64,000 bases of DNA, from NCBI RefSeq assembly GCF_001558695.1, contig NZ_LNTU01000037.1, positions 186,001-250,000 on the forward strand. Reading direction: 5' to 3'. The stretch's first letter is position 1. Each line of letters opens with the position of its first letter. This document shows, in pieces, positions 8,123 to 16,943 of this stretch. The stretch is from Paramesorhizobium deserti (GTDB lineage Bacteria > Pseudomonadota > Alphaproteobacteria > Rhizobiales > Rhizobiaceae). The notes below the pieces were generated by a model that saw only the letters and a list, made by a program, of their open reading frames with translations, made no database searches and was not told the DNA's origin. Made by a program: the position numbers and the translations under genes.

Positions 8123-9259
8123 TCAGAAAGCCGCCTCGAGCATCGCGCGATAGTCTTCGGCGGTTGCTTCGCGCGGATTGGTCTTGTGGCTGTGATCGGC
8201 CAGCGCACCGGCGATAATGCGATCAAACAGATCCCCGGTAACGCCAAGCTCGGAAAGGCCGGTCGGCAAACCGATTGTCCTGGTCATGCCTTTGATCGCG
8301 GCGCCGATCTCCTCGCCGGAGGCCAGTGCCATCGCATGGGCGATGCGGGCATATTTATTCTCGCTGATCGACGTCGGTGCGGTACGGTTGAAATCCAGCA
8401 CCGCCGGCATGAAAATGGCATTGAGCGTGCCATGGTGCAGCTTCGGGTTGATCCCCCCGAGCGCATGGCTCAGGCTATGGACACAGCCCAGACCCTTCTG
8501 AAACGCCATGGCGCCCATGGTCGCCGCGATTGCCATATTGGCCCGCGCGTCCCGATCACCCGGCTGTTCCGTCGCCAGGCGGATGTTCGCCCAGCCGCGC
8601 CGCAATCCCTCAAGCGCGATCCCATCGGCTGGCGGATTGAAGGACGGGGCAAGGTAGGTTTCGATGCAATGCGAAATGGCGTCCATGCCGGTCGCCGCGG
8701 TCAGGGTCGCAGGCAGGCTGAGTGTAAGCTCCGGATCGACAATGGCCGCCTTCGGAACCAGATAGGGAGACAGCAGACCGACCTTGCGCCCGTCATCGAG
8801 GATGATGATGGCGCCGCGGCCGACTTCGCTGCCGGTTCCAGCAGTCGTCGGAATGGCAATGGTTGGCCATGTTTTTGCGGTGATTTTCTCCATTCCGCCT
8901 TCGATCGCGGCATAAGACTTCAACGCGCCGCCATGGGCGGCGAGAATGGCAACGGCCTTGGCGAGATCGAGCGCCGATCCCCCGCCGATAGCTATAATGC
9001 CGTCGGCTCCGACCCTGTTGAACAGCTCGGCCGCTGCACGGACCGCAGCTTCATTGGGATTCCCGGGAGTTTCGTCGAAAACGCCAACCGGAGCCGCATT
9101 CAGGATCGATTCGATCTTCTCCAGCACACCGAGCTGACGCACGCCCTTGTCTGTAACAACGAGCGGTCGCGAGATTCCGGCAATCTCCAGTTCCGTCCTC
9201 AAAGTGGCGAGTTCACCGTAACCGAACTGCACGCGGGTCACATAATTGATCAGGCCCAT
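8123..9259 (-). CDS. Iron-containing (type III) alcohol dehydrogenase
   Basis: A 378-aa NAD(P)-dependent dehydrogenase of the Fe-ADH/maleylacetate reductase superfamily. The nucleotide-binding GGGSALDLAKA motif (about 98-108), the IPTTAGTGSEVG motif and the metal-binding His residues in GMDAISHCIETY, GCVHSLSHALGG and the downstream NPKLHHG segment are present. ATG 9259 has a GGGGAGG ribosome site; a longer frame to 9289 lacks one. It would interconvert an alcohol and an aldehyde or a hydroxy acid and a semialdehyde. It is first in a run of three genes transcribed away from a divergent LysR regulator. Substrate unknown; a hydroxy acid to semialdehyde step feeding the ALDH is an inference. Confidence 0.88.
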   Translation of the reverse strand: MGLINYVTRVQFGYGELATLRTELEIAGISRPLVVTDKGVRQLGVLEKIESILNAAPVGVFDETPGNPNEAAVRAAAELFNRVGADGIIAIGGGSALDLAKAVAILAAHGGALKSYAAIEGGMEKITAKTWPTIAIPTTAGTGSEVGRGAIIILDDGRKVGLLSPYLVPKAAIVDPELTLSLPATLTAATGMDAISHCIETYLAPSFNPPADGIALEGLRRGWANIRLATEQPGDRDARANMAIAATMGAMAFQKGLGCVHSLSHALGGINPKLHHGTLNAIFMPAVLDFNRTAPTSISENKYARIAHAMALASGEEIGAAIKGMTRTIGLPTGLSELGVTGDLFDRIIAGALADHSHKTNPREATAEDYRAMLEAAF

Positions 9260-9345
9260 GGCCCTCCCCTCGATATATCCATATGGCAACCTCGAGCCAC
9301 CGAAGCTGGCAGCTCAGAGCGGAAATTCGACGTCATTTTCTCAGA

Positions 9346-9393
9346 ATACGGTCGTATGACACTCTGTAAATCCGTTATCTTCGGATACAGATA
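9346..9393. promoter_or_regulatory. Candidate operators in the divergent LysR/dehydrogenase promoter region
   Basis: Two small dyads lie in the 155-bp divergent gap. One is ATACG-GT-CGTAT (9346-9357). The other is TATCT-N8-AGATA (9376-9393), which has a T-N-A layout compatible with LysR binding and is just upstream of the regulator's ribosome site. They are plausible sites for autoregulation and for control of the dehydrogenase operon. Confidence 0.35.
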
Positions 9394-9414
9394 TAACAAA
9401 AGGAGAATTTGCCA

Positions 9415-10386
9415 TTGCTCACGCGTCCATTGCCTCTTGTCAGGCTCTCATTACGTCAGATGCTTCTGATTTCCGCAATCGATGACAATGGCTCTTTGAA
9501 GCGCGCGGCCGAGGTGATCGGCATGAGTCAACCGCGAGCCACAAAGGCGCTTCAGGAAGCCGAAGAATTGATGAGCAAGAAGCTCTTTCATCGAACCAAT
9601 CGTGGCCTTCTTCCAACCGCCGCGGGCGAGTGCGTGATCCGCAACGCCAAGACCATGCTGGCGCAGCTGGACAAGATGGAGCAGGAACTGAACGGGATGT
9701 CTGCCGGCAGTTGGAGCCGGTTGCGGATCGGAACGATCATGGGAGCCGTTCCTTTCGTCACCGAGATCATCCAGCGGCACCTGCAGCGCTTTCCCCAGAC
9801 ATCCATCGAAATCCTTGAGGACACCAGCGCCGAACTCTTGCGCCAGCTCGACCGTGGGCTTCTCGACCTGGTGATCGGCCGCAGTTCGGTCAGCGCGACA
9901 CCGCAGCTCTACAATGTCACCGCCTTCCATGACGAACTCCTGACAGTCGTCGCCAACCCGGCCCATCCACTGGTTGGACGCAAGCGGGTCCAGCTTGAAG
10001 ATCTCGCGGACTCGCGGTGGATCGTCTATACGAGCGCCACGCCCATGCGGATTTCGCTGGAACAGGAATATCGGCATGCTGGCCTTGCCTTTCCACCCAC
10101 CCTTCTGGAAACGCGATCGGCGCTGACGACGATGGCGCTAATCCAGGGGAACCCCAATACGGTTGCGTTGCTTTCAAGCGATGTCGCGGCGTTTTTTGTC
10201 AATTTCGGCATGGCCTGCACCCTGCCCATGCATCTACGCTCGAAAAGCGACCCCTATGAGGTTATCACACGTCGTTCACATGATCTGCCGGAACATGCGA
10301 CGCGATTCATCGCCGAACTGGTGGCAGGAACCGTGCCACCTAGGACGCCAGCACCGGCAAAGCCGGCAAAATTGCCCTCTGAGTAG
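9415..10386 (+). CDS. LysR-family regulator (GbpR-like)
   Basis: A 323-aa LysR-type regulator. The N-terminal winged helix (GSLKRAAEVIGMSQPRATKALQEAE) is followed by a linker helix and a periplasmic-binding-like effector domain. The wording resembles the GbpR branch that controls sugar-uptake genes in rhizobia and agrobacteria. No ATG is available: the candidates are TTG at 9415, 9 bases after AAGGAG, or TTG at 9409, only 3 bases after it, so 9415 is preferred. The use of TTG suggests low expression. It probably controls the divergent dehydrogenase-aminotransferase-ALDH genes in response to their substrate. Confidence 0.87.
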   Translation: MLTRPLPLVRLSLRQMLLISAIDDNGSLKRAAEVIGMSQPRATKALQEAEELMSKKLFHRTNRGLLPTAAGECVIRNAKTMLAQLDKMEQELNGMSAGSWSRLRIGTIMGAVPFVTEIIQRHLQRFPQTSIEILEDTSAELLRQLDRGLLDLVIGRSSVSATPQLYNVTAFHDELLTVVANPAHPLVGRKRVQLEDLADSRWIVYTSATPMRISLEQEYRHAGLAFPPTLLETRSALTTMALIQGNPNTVALLSSDVAAFFVNFGMACTLPMHLRSKSDPYEVITRRSHDLPEHATRFIAELVAGTVPPRTPAPAKPAKLPSE

Positions 10387-10482
10387 CTCCAGCGCCCTGG
10401 AAATGGGCTAGGTTGATAGCACTGGCCGATACGAGCTATACTAAAAAAGCTACACCAACTTCGTGATCGTCCGGAATTGTCC

Positions 10483-11454
10483 ATGGATCCGCTGTCTGAC
10501 GTGCTGTCGCTTCTCAAACCGCGGAGTTACGTATCCGCCGGCTTTGACGCGGGAGGAGATTGGTCGATCCAGTTCGCCGATCAGCACGACCGCATCAAGT
10601 GCTACGCCGTGATCTCCGGCGGGTGCTGGCTGTCCGTCGAGGGCGTTGCCGACGCTCTGCGCCTGGAAGAGGGGGACTGTTTCGTGTTGCCGAGCGGACG
10701 GCCCTTCCGCATTGCGAGCGACATGAGGCTGGCGCCAACAGATGCTGGCACTATCTTTCCACCTGCGCGCGACGGCGGTGTCGTTACCTATAACGGCGGC
10801 GGGGACTTCTTTCTCGCGGGTAGCCGCTTCGCCGTCAGCGGACATAATGCGGGCGCGCTGATGGCGATGCTGCCGCCTATCGTTCATATCCGAAGGGAAT
10901 CCGATCAGGCTGCGCTGCGCTGGTCCGTGAAGCGAATGATGCAGGAGCTGCATGATCGTGCCCCAGGCGGCTTTCTCATCGCACAGCACCTCGCCCACAT
11001 GATGCTTATTCAGGCCTTACGCTTACATCTGGCAGAAAAGCCTGGGGACGTGGGGTGGCTTTCCGCTCTTGCGGATAGACAGATCGGTGCATCGATCACC
11101 GCCATGCACGCCGACCCCGCGCATCGCTGGACGGTGCAGGAGCTGGCAGAGCGGGCCTGCATGTCGCGATCGACTTTCGCCTTGCGATTCAGGGAAACGG
11201 TCGGCGAGACGCCCATGGAGTATCTGACGCGCTGGCGAATGGTGCTGGCGGGAGATCGGTTGGAAAATTCCAGCGATCCGATCTCCGTCATAGCGCTATC
11301 CCTCGGCTACGAATCCGAAAGCGCCTTCAGCACCGCCTTCAAGCGGGCCATGGGTTGTTCGCCACGGCAATATAGCCGTGACGGGGATCGGGCCTTGCGG
11401 ACGCGCAACGGGAAGAAAGCCGCCGCCGACCTGCCTGAATTCGTCATGGGCTAG
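10483..11454 (+). CDS. AraC-family regulator with N-terminal cupin
   Basis: A regulator of about 323 aa. The N-terminal half is a cupin-type sensor (GGCWLSVEG, LEEGDCFVLPSGRPFRI) found in the AraC cupin_6 group. The C-terminal 100 residues hold the two helix-turn-helix units (RWTVQELAERACMSRSTFAL and DPISVIALSLGYESESAFST), ending in the family signature FKRAMGCSPRQY. ATG 10483 is chosen over an in-frame TTG 6 bases earlier; the ribosome site is weak. It is convergent with the neighbouring short-chain dehydrogenase, 10 bp away, and regulators of this group often control an adjacent SDR or oxidoreductase. The effector is unknown. Confidence 0.88.
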   Translation: MDPLSDVLSLLKPRSYVSAGFDAGGDWSIQFADQHDRIKCYAVISGGCWLSVEGVADALRLEEGDCFVLPSGRPFRIASDMRLAPTDAGTIFPPARDGGVVTYNGGGDFFLAGSRFAVSGHNAGALMAMLPPIVHIRRESDQAALRWSVKRMMQELHDRAPGGFLIAQHLAHMMLIQALRLHLAEKPGDVGWLSALADRQIGASITAMHADPAHRWTVQELAERACMSRSTFALRFRETVGETPMEYLTRWRMVLAGDRLENSSDPISVIALSLGYESESAFSTAFKRAMGCSPRQYSRDGDRALRTRNGKKAAADLPEFVMG

Positions 11455-11464
11455 AACGCAACAT

Positions 11465-12208
11465 TCAATGGGCGCTGAGCATCTCGACCGCTTGATCGAA
11501 GTGCCCGTCACGCTCCGCCCAGCGCAGAAATCCCACACGCTCCACCAGAATTTCCCGGGGCGTCGACTTCTGCAGGAACAGAGCCATGGTCTCGTTGATG
11601 AAATCATCGAGCGGCATGTAGCCGTCGCGTGTCGACTGACCGGGCGTAAGCTCGGTTTGAACGGCGGGCGGCACGAGCTCGATCACCTCGACCTTGCCCT
11701 TGAGTTGCTCGCGCAGCGACACCGTATAGGAATGGACAGCCGCCTTGGTGGCATTATAGGTCGGCGTGCCGCTGAGCGGAACGAACGCGAGGCCCGACGA
11801 TACATTGACGATCACGGCGTTCGGTTGGCTTCCAAGATGGCCAATCAGCGCATTGGTCAGCCGGATCGGCCCGAGCAGATTGGTGACGATCGTCTTCTCC
11901 GCATCGCGCAGATCACCCGTCCTGGTCAGATCCTCCCGGCGCATGATGCCCGCGTTGTTGATCAGGACGTTGAGCGCCGGATACTCGGCCGTCACGCGCC
12001 CGGCAAAGACGCTGATTGCCTCCGGCTCCTCGACATCGAGGACCATTGCGTGCATGTGATCCCGGCCGGCGATCGTCTCCTCAAGCGTCTCTCTGCGGCG
12101 ACCAGCAACGATCACCGTATTTCCAAGCTCGTTGAAGCGCCGTGCCAGTTCCCGGCCAATCCCGGATCCGCCGCCCGTGATGAGAATCGTATTTTCCGTC
12201 GTCTTCAT
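11465..12208 (-). CDS. Short-chain dehydrogenase/reductase (DltE-like)
   Basis: A 247-aa classical SDR. The cofactor motif ITGGGSGIGRELA (residues 10-22), the NNAG motif (NVLINNAGI) and the catalytic Ser and YNATK (Tyr-x-x-x-Lys) are all present. An Arg-rich loop after strand 2 (VAGRRRE) suggests NADP preference. The C-terminus differs from fatty-acid reductases and resembles the DltE/YbbO-type group of unassigned oxidoreductases. A GGAG ribosome site lies 8 bases upstream of the ATG. It is followed on the same strand by a second SDR gene 33 bp upstream, probably in the same transcript. Substrate unknown. Confidence 0.9.
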   Translation of the reverse strand: MKTTENTILITGGGSGIGRELARRFNELGNTVIVAGRRRETLEETIAGRDHMHAMVLDVEEPEAISVFAGRVTAEYPALNVLINNAGIMRREDLTRTGDLRDAEKTIVTNLLGPIRLTNALIGHLGSQPNAVIVNVSSGLAFVPLSGTPTYNATKAAVHSYTVSLREQLKGKVEVIELVPPAVQTELTPGQSTRDGYMPLDDFINETMALFLQKSTPREILVERVGFLRWAERDGHFDQAVEMLSAH

Positions 12209-12241
12209 TGTCTGTGCTCCATATGCTCCAGTCGTTCGAGG

Positions 12242-13087
12242 TCAGACGATGCCGCCGTTGGTGAATACCGTTTGACCGTTGATCCAGACCCCGTCACCGC
12301 TGCAGAGCGCTGCAATTGCGTCGGCGATATCGGTAGGTTCGCCTATGCGACCATGCGGAGTGCGGGCAGTGAAGCCGGCGATCTGCTCCGGTGTCTTGCC
12401 ATCGGTGAAAAGCGTGGTGTTCACGACGCCCGGCGCCATCGCATTCACCGAGATCATGCGTCCACCAAGCTCCTTGGCAAGGACATTCGCGAAGAGTTCC
12501 TGAGCCGCCTTGGTTGCTGCATAGGGTCCATAGGTCGGCCTGCGCAGTTGTGTAATGCTCGATGAGAGCGCGAGAATGCGTCCGCCGTCGCGCACCCGTC
12601 GTGCCGCCTCGCGCAGAACAAAGAAACTGCCTTTCTGATTGACGTCGACCATCCGACTGAAATCGGCATCGGTCATCTCGCTGAACGGAGCGAGACGCAT
12701 GATGCCGGCATTACTCACGACCACATCCACCCCGCCGAAGGCGCGCTCGGTCTCGTCGAACAGGCTCCGCACCGCATCTGGGTCGCTGACATCGGCTTGC
12801 ACCCAGATGGCGCGCCCGCCCGCCGCTTCGATCTCTCTCACGATGCCCGCCGCGAGATCGCGATTCTTCTCGCAATTGACCGTGACAGCATATCCGTCAC
12901 GGGCGAGGCGTTTGGCGGTCGCAGCGCCGATACCTCTCGAAGAGCCGGTCACCAAGGCGGTCTTGCCGTTGGACACCGGCATCTGACCCGTCGTTTGAGC
13001 GGAGGCCGGCCCCATCGCCAATGCTGCGGAACCCATCGCAACACCAGCCAGCACCGTCCGTCTCGGCATCTTGTTTTGTCCAGACAT
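12242..13087 (-). CDS. SDR oxidoreductase with Tat-like N-terminal leader
   Basis: A 281-aa SDR. The core has GSSRGIGAATAKRLA, the NAG motif (VVSNAGIM), catalytic Ser and the YAATK active-site motif, with an FTNGGIV-type C-terminus. Unusually, it carries an N-terminal extension of about 31 residues, with PRRTVLAG, a hydrophobic stretch (VAMGSAALAMGPASA) and an AQ junction, that looks like a twin-arginine export signal. The start at 13087 has an AGAGG ribosome site 6 bases upstream, so the leader is probably translated. Periplasmic SDRs would need a bound cofactor, as known for Tat-exported glucose-fructose oxidoreductase. It lies near a Tat-exported molybdenum hydroxylase. Substrate unknown. 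Confidence 0.88.
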   Translation of the reverse strand: MSGQNKMPRRTVLAGVAMGSAALAMGPASAQTTGQMPVSNGKTALVTGSSRGIGAATAKRLARDGYAVTVNCEKNRDLAAGIVREIEAAGGRAIWVQADVSDPDAVRSLFDETERAFGGVDVVVSNAGIMRLAPFSEMTDADFSRMVDVNQKGSFFVLREAARRVRDGGRILALSSSITQLRRPTYGPYAATKAAQELFANVLAKELGGRMISVNAMAPGVVNTTLFTDGKTPEQIAGFTARTPHGRIGEPTDIADAIAALCSGDGVWINGQTVFTNGGIV

Positions 13088-13254
13088 TGTAAGCCTCTTT
13101 CCTTTTAAGTGCGTTGGTTTTTGTCCGACATTGCATACCGCGTGGGCCGATCGGGAGCTTGCCAAGGCCTGCGCAAAACTTGCTCGATTCTACAGCTAGC
13201 GTGATGTTTACGCATGGACGTGCTAGGATTTAGCCACGCTACAGGAGAGATCAC

Positions 13255-14184
13255 ATGGACTTGCTCAAACAGGCTGTTCGGAGCTATGCCGGCCAAAATT
13301 CCAACAGTGACGGCTTGGCGCTGACGCCTGTGCCGGGCCTCAGAATGATGTGCGTTGAATCGCTACCTGGCGATCTTCATTCAGTGTATCGGCCGCTGGT
13401 ATGCCTGGTTCTGCAAGGCACAAAGCGCATGACTGTGGGGCGGGAACAGCAGGTCTTTTCCGCCGGTCAGTCGGTGATCGTGAGCGCGGATATGCCGGTC
13501 GTCGGGCGTATCATCGAGGCGAGCCACAGCGAGCCTTATCTGGCCATCGCGGTCGACATCGAGATGACGATGCTGCGCGAACTCACGATACAATTAGGCA
13601 GCCCCCGTCCACAGCGACCATCCAAGACACGCACCCTGTTTGCCGAGGACACCAATGCCGCAATTCTTGATTGCGTATCGCGGCTGGTGCGCTTGCTCGA
13701 CCGGCCCGATGCAGTGCCGCTGCTGCGTCCCGGCATCATGCAGGAGCTGCACTATTGGCTTTTGTCGGGACCACACGGGGCAGCCTTGCGGGCTATCGCC
13801 GATCCAGACAGCTACGCAAGCCGCCTCGCGGCTGCTGTCGCGATCCTGAGAGCAGAATACCGATCGCGCTTGCCCGTCGATCGCTTGGCATCTGCCGCTG
13901 CGATGAGCCTGACCGCCTTCCATAAACACTTCAAGCACATGACATCGTTGACGCCGGGGCAATATCAGAAGCGTCTTCGTCTCATCGAGGCGCGCCGCCT
14001 CATGCTGGATGAAGGCTTGTCGGCCAGCGGCGCCGCGTTCGAGGTGGGCTACGAAAGCGTCTCCCAGTTCACACGCGATTACGGCCGTTTGTTCAAAGCG
14101 CCACCGAAACGTGATGCCCTTCGCGCGCGAGGTAGGTCGTTCGTCGAAGCCGAACAGGGAGCAGGCACGGGCACGCTTTTTTAG
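13255..14184 (+). CDS. AraC-family regulator (AraC_N type)
   Basis: A 309-aa regulator with the AraC_N sensor domain (about 10-200; VYRPLVCLVLQGTKRMTVG and the following cupin-like strands). Two helix-turn-helix units (PVDRLASAAAMSLTAFHKHF and SASGAAFEVGYESVSQFTRDY) end in the family-typical YGRLFKAPP. A CAGGAGA ribosome site precedes the ATG. It is divergent from the Tat-type SDR across 167 bp and convergent with the molybdenum hydroxylase, a common arrangement in which this regulator group responds to aldehydes or alcohols and drives the SDR. The effector is not known. Confidence 0.9.
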   Translation: MDLLKQAVRSYAGQNSNSDGLALTPVPGLRMMCVESLPGDLHSVYRPLVCLVLQGTKRMTVGREQQVFSAGQSVIVSADMPVVGRIIEASHSEPYLAIAVDIEMTMLRELTIQLGSPRPQRPSKTRTLFAEDTNAAILDCVSRLVRLLDRPDAVPLLRPGIMQELHYWLLSGPHGAALRAIADPDSYASRLAAAVAILRAEYRSRLPVDRLASAAAMSLTAFHKHFKHMTSLTPGQYQKRLRLIEARRLMLDEGLSASGAAFEVGYESVSQFTRDYGRLFKAPPKRDALRARGRSFVEAEQGAGTGTLF

Positions 14185-14267
14185 CGCCAGCAGGTCCTCG
14201 CGATTGACCAGCCACCCGAGTTGCTCGGCGACCGGTCCTTTGCTGTGGGATAGGTGCGCCTTCGAAC

Positions 14268-16487
14268 TCAGGCGTTGAGCGCCGCCAGCACCCGCTCGGG
14301 CAGGAACGGGTAGTGCCGGAGCCGTACGCCGCCGGTAAGCCGCGCAACCGCGTTGGCGATCGCCGGGCCGACCGGCGGCAGGCCGACCTGGCCCATGCCA
14401 CCCACCGGACTTCCAGCCGTCGGGACCACCGCCACCTCGATGTCGGGCGCCTCGGACATGCGTATGACCCGATAGGTGTCGAAGTTCGACTCCTGCACTT
14501 CGCCATCGACGATGTTGATCTGCTCGAACAGCGCGTGGCTGGTTCCGTTCGTGATGCCAACGATGATCATGCCTTCGATATGGCGCGGCTGTATCGCCAC
14601 CCCCGGATCCACCGCGCACCAGACCTTGTGTACCCGGATTTCGCCGGTTTGCCGGTTGAGCGACACCTCGGCGATCTGTGCGCAATGGGAACCGAAAGCG
14701 TCGGAATAGGCGATGCCTAGTGCCCGACCGTCGCGCTCGCGGTCCCAGTCGGCCATCCGGGCGACGGTCTCGATGACGTTACGTGCCCGCGGTTGATCCC
14801 GCAGAAGCTCCAGCCGAAGCTGCAGGGGATCGGCCCCCCTGGTCGCCGCGATCTCGTCGATGACGCATTCGATGCCGAACCTCGTGTAGCCCACCCCGAC
14901 AGCGAACCAGAAGCCGATGTCCAGGCCGTTGTCCTGACGAATATAGTCGATGCGATGAGCGGGAACGGCATAGTTGAAATGCGCGCCCTCGGTCACGACG
15001 TCGTCGTGACCACCCTGGCTCTTGAACAGGTCGGGCATCGTCCGGGCGAAAATGGAATCCGCCACGATGCGATGCCGCCAGCTGGTGATGTTGCCATCGG
15101 CATCGAGCCCGACCTGAATGTGCTGCGCCTCGAGAGGCCGGAACTTGTCGTGCCGGACGTCGTCTTCACGGCTCCAGATGACCTTGACGGGGCGGCCTTC
15201 CACCTCTTTGGCCAGGGACACGGCGTCGACGATGAAGTCCGCCTCGGCCTTGCGGCCGAAACCGCCGCCGAGCAGGGTCACGTTCACCTTGACCTTGTCC
15301 GGTGTCGTGCCGACAACCACCGCGGCAAAGCCCTGCGTACCCGTCGGACCCTGTGTCGGCGCCCAGATCTCCACGGTATCGCCGGTAACCAGCGCTGTGG
15401 CGTTCATCGGCTCCATTGTGGCGTGGTAGACGAGATCGCTCATGTAATCGGCCTCGATGACCCTGGCGGCCCCTTTGATCGCGGCCTCCGCATCACCTTC
15501 GGCGAATGCGTTGACACCGGTTTGGGAGAGGTCGCGCCCCACGCTGCGATAATGTTCCAGAAGCTGGCGGCTCGTATAGTTGCGGATCCGTGAGGACGTG
15601 CTCCATGTCACATTGAGCAGGTCCTTCGCTCGCTTCGTCGCCTCCACCGTCTCGCCGATAATGCCGACGCCATAGGAGAGCGGAACGATCTGTGTAACGC
15701 CCGGCACAGCCCTGGCTTGGGTATCGTCGATGGCCTCCGGCTGTTCGCCCTGGACGGGCGCGCGCAATACCGCGCCGTACAGCATATCCGGAAGCTGCAC
15801 GTCCATGCCATAAATCGCGGTGCCGTCGACTTTCGCGGGCACGTCGACGCGGGGGATGTCGCGGCGTCCGATATAGCGCCATTCTTCGCGCGTCTTCAGA
15901 TCGGCCTCGCTCGCCTGCGGCAGCGGATCGGGAAGTTCGCCGGTCGCAGCGACTTCGCCGTAGCCGAGCGAGCGGCCCGACGGTGCATGCACGACCCTGC
16001 CCGGCTCGGTCGTAAGCTCGCTTGCCGAAACGTTCAGCATGCCGGCCGCGCTCGCCTGGATGATCTTACGGGTCTGCGCTCCGATCAGCCGCAGCAGGTC
16101 GTAATAGCCGCGCGTGGATTCGCTGCCACCGGTGAGCTGAACGCCGTAAAAGCCCGGATTGCCGTAAGTGTCCGCGTCGGACGGAGCCTGCACGATGCGG
16201 ACCTTGTCCCAATCGGCGTCCATCTCCTCGGCAATGAGCAGCGGCAGCGTCGTCATGATGCCCTGTCCCATCTCGGAAGCCGGCGACATGATGCTGACTA
16301 TACCGTCGGCCGCGATGCTCACCCACGCGTTCGGATGGTAGTTGCCCTCGGCGGCTGGCGCCACTGTGGCACCCAAGGCATTCCCGGGCAGGCCGCCGAA
16401 GGCGACCACGACGCCGAAGCCGCCAGCCGTAATCAGGAAACTGCGCCGCGAGATCGTGCGGCTGTGGAGCTTGGCTGTCTTGGTCAT
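14268..16487 (-). CDS. Molybdopterin-binding subunit of a Tat-exported molybdenum hydroxylase (IorB-like)
   Basis: A 739-aa protein of the xanthine dehydrogenase/aldehyde oxidase superfamily, related to isoquinoline 1-oxidoreductase beta. The Tat leader is clear (SRRSFLITAGGFGVVVAFGG, residues about 13-32). Cofactor-binding segments such as EMGQG, the glycine-rich LLGGGFGRK and the C-terminal GQVGLPPVGPAIANA are visible. Family members end the last motif with a catalytic Glu (GEP or GEV); here the codon is CAG, so the position is Gln (the Q of GMGQVG). It overlaps functionally with the 2Fe-2S subunit 3 bp upstream. Electrons would normally pass to a cytochrome, but no such gene is adjacent. 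It may oxidise an aldehyde or N-heterocycle if active. Confidence 0.92.
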   Translation of the reverse strand: MTKTAKLHSRTISRRSFLITAGGFGVVVAFGGLPGNALGATVAPAAEGNYHPNAWVSIAADGIVSIMSPASEMGQGIMTTLPLLIAEEMDADWDKVRIVQAPSDADTYGNPGFYGVQLTGGSESTRGYYDLLRLIGAQTRKIIQASAAGMLNVSASELTTEPGRVVHAPSGRSLGYGEVAATGELPDPLPQASEADLKTREEWRYIGRRDIPRVDVPAKVDGTAIYGMDVQLPDMLYGAVLRAPVQGEQPEAIDDTQARAVPGVTQIVPLSYGVGIIGETVEATKRAKDLLNVTWSTSSRIRNYTSRQLLEHYRSVGRDLSQTGVNAFAEGDAEAAIKGAARVIEADYMSDLVYHATMEPMNATALVTGDTVEIWAPTQGPTGTQGFAAVVVGTTPDKVKVNVTLLGGGFGRKAEADFIVDAVSLAKEVEGRPVKVIWSREDDVRHDKFRPLEAQHIQVGLDADGNITSWRHRIVADSIFARTMPDLFKSQGGHDDVVTEGAHFNYAVPAHRIDYIRQDNGLDIGFWFAVGVGYTRFGIECVIDEIAATRGADPLQLRLELLRDQPRARNVIETVARMADWDRERDGRALGIAYSDAFGSHCAQIAEVSLNRQTGEIRVHKVWCAVDPGVAIQPRHIEGMIIVGITNGTSHALFEQINIVDGEVQESNFDTYRVIRMSEAPDIEVAVVPTAGSPVGGMGQVGLPPVGPAIANAVARLTGGVRLRHYPFLPERVLAALNA

Positions 16488-16490
16488 CGT

Positions 16491-16943
16491 TCAGGCCTCC
16501 CGTGCAGCGCGCTGAATGGCGCTGATGATGCGCACATAGGTTCCGCAGCGGCAGATATTGCCGTCCATGTGCTCGATGATCTCCTCACGTGTCGGACTGG
16601 GATTGCTCTCAAGAAGAGCCGCGGCCTGCATGATCTGCCCGGACTGGCAATAGCCGCATTGCGGCACCTGCTCCGCGATCCAGGCCTTCTGAAGCGGATG
16701 GCTGGCATCCGGCGACAGTCCCTCGATCGTCGTCACCTGCCGGCCCTCCACGTCCTCAAGCCAGGTCACACAGGCGCGCGTCGGTGCGCCGTCGATATGA
16801 ACCGTGCAGGCTCCACACTGCGCGATACCGCAGCCGAACTTGGTGCCGGTGAGCTTCAGATGCTCCCGGATCACCCACAAAAGCGGCGTATCGGGTTCGG
16901 CGTCGATATCCACCGCGCGCCCGTTGATCGTAAACGCTGTCAT
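16491..16943 (-). CDS. 2Fe-2S subunit of the molybdenum hydroxylase (IorA-like)
   Basis: A 150-aa electron-transfer subunit with two [2Fe-2S] clusters. The plant-ferredoxin-type motif [16 protein letters not shown] supplies the first cluster (with a fourth Cys in TRACVTW). The helical C-terminal domain has [11 protein letters not shown] and NICRCGTY for the second. It has no leader, so it would travel with the Tat-signal-bearing large subunit, as in related enzymes. ATG 16943 follows GAGGAGAA. It is the first gene of a two-gene operon with the molybdopterin subunit. A third cytochrome subunit seen in many homologues is missing here. Confidence 0.93.
   Translation of the reverse strand: MTAFTINGRAVDIDAEPDTPLLWVIREHLKLTGTKFGCGIAQCGACTVHIDGAPTRACVTWLEDVEGRQVTTIEGLSPDASHPLQKAWIAEQVPQCGYCQSGQIMQAAALLESNPSPTREEIIEHMDGNICRCGTYVRIISAIQRAAREA

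Noticed and set aside
7961-9469. A 502-codon plus-strand open frame opposite the iron alcohol dehydrogenase
   Set aside because: It overlaps the recognised dehydrogenase entirely and crosses the divergent promoter region and the LysR start.
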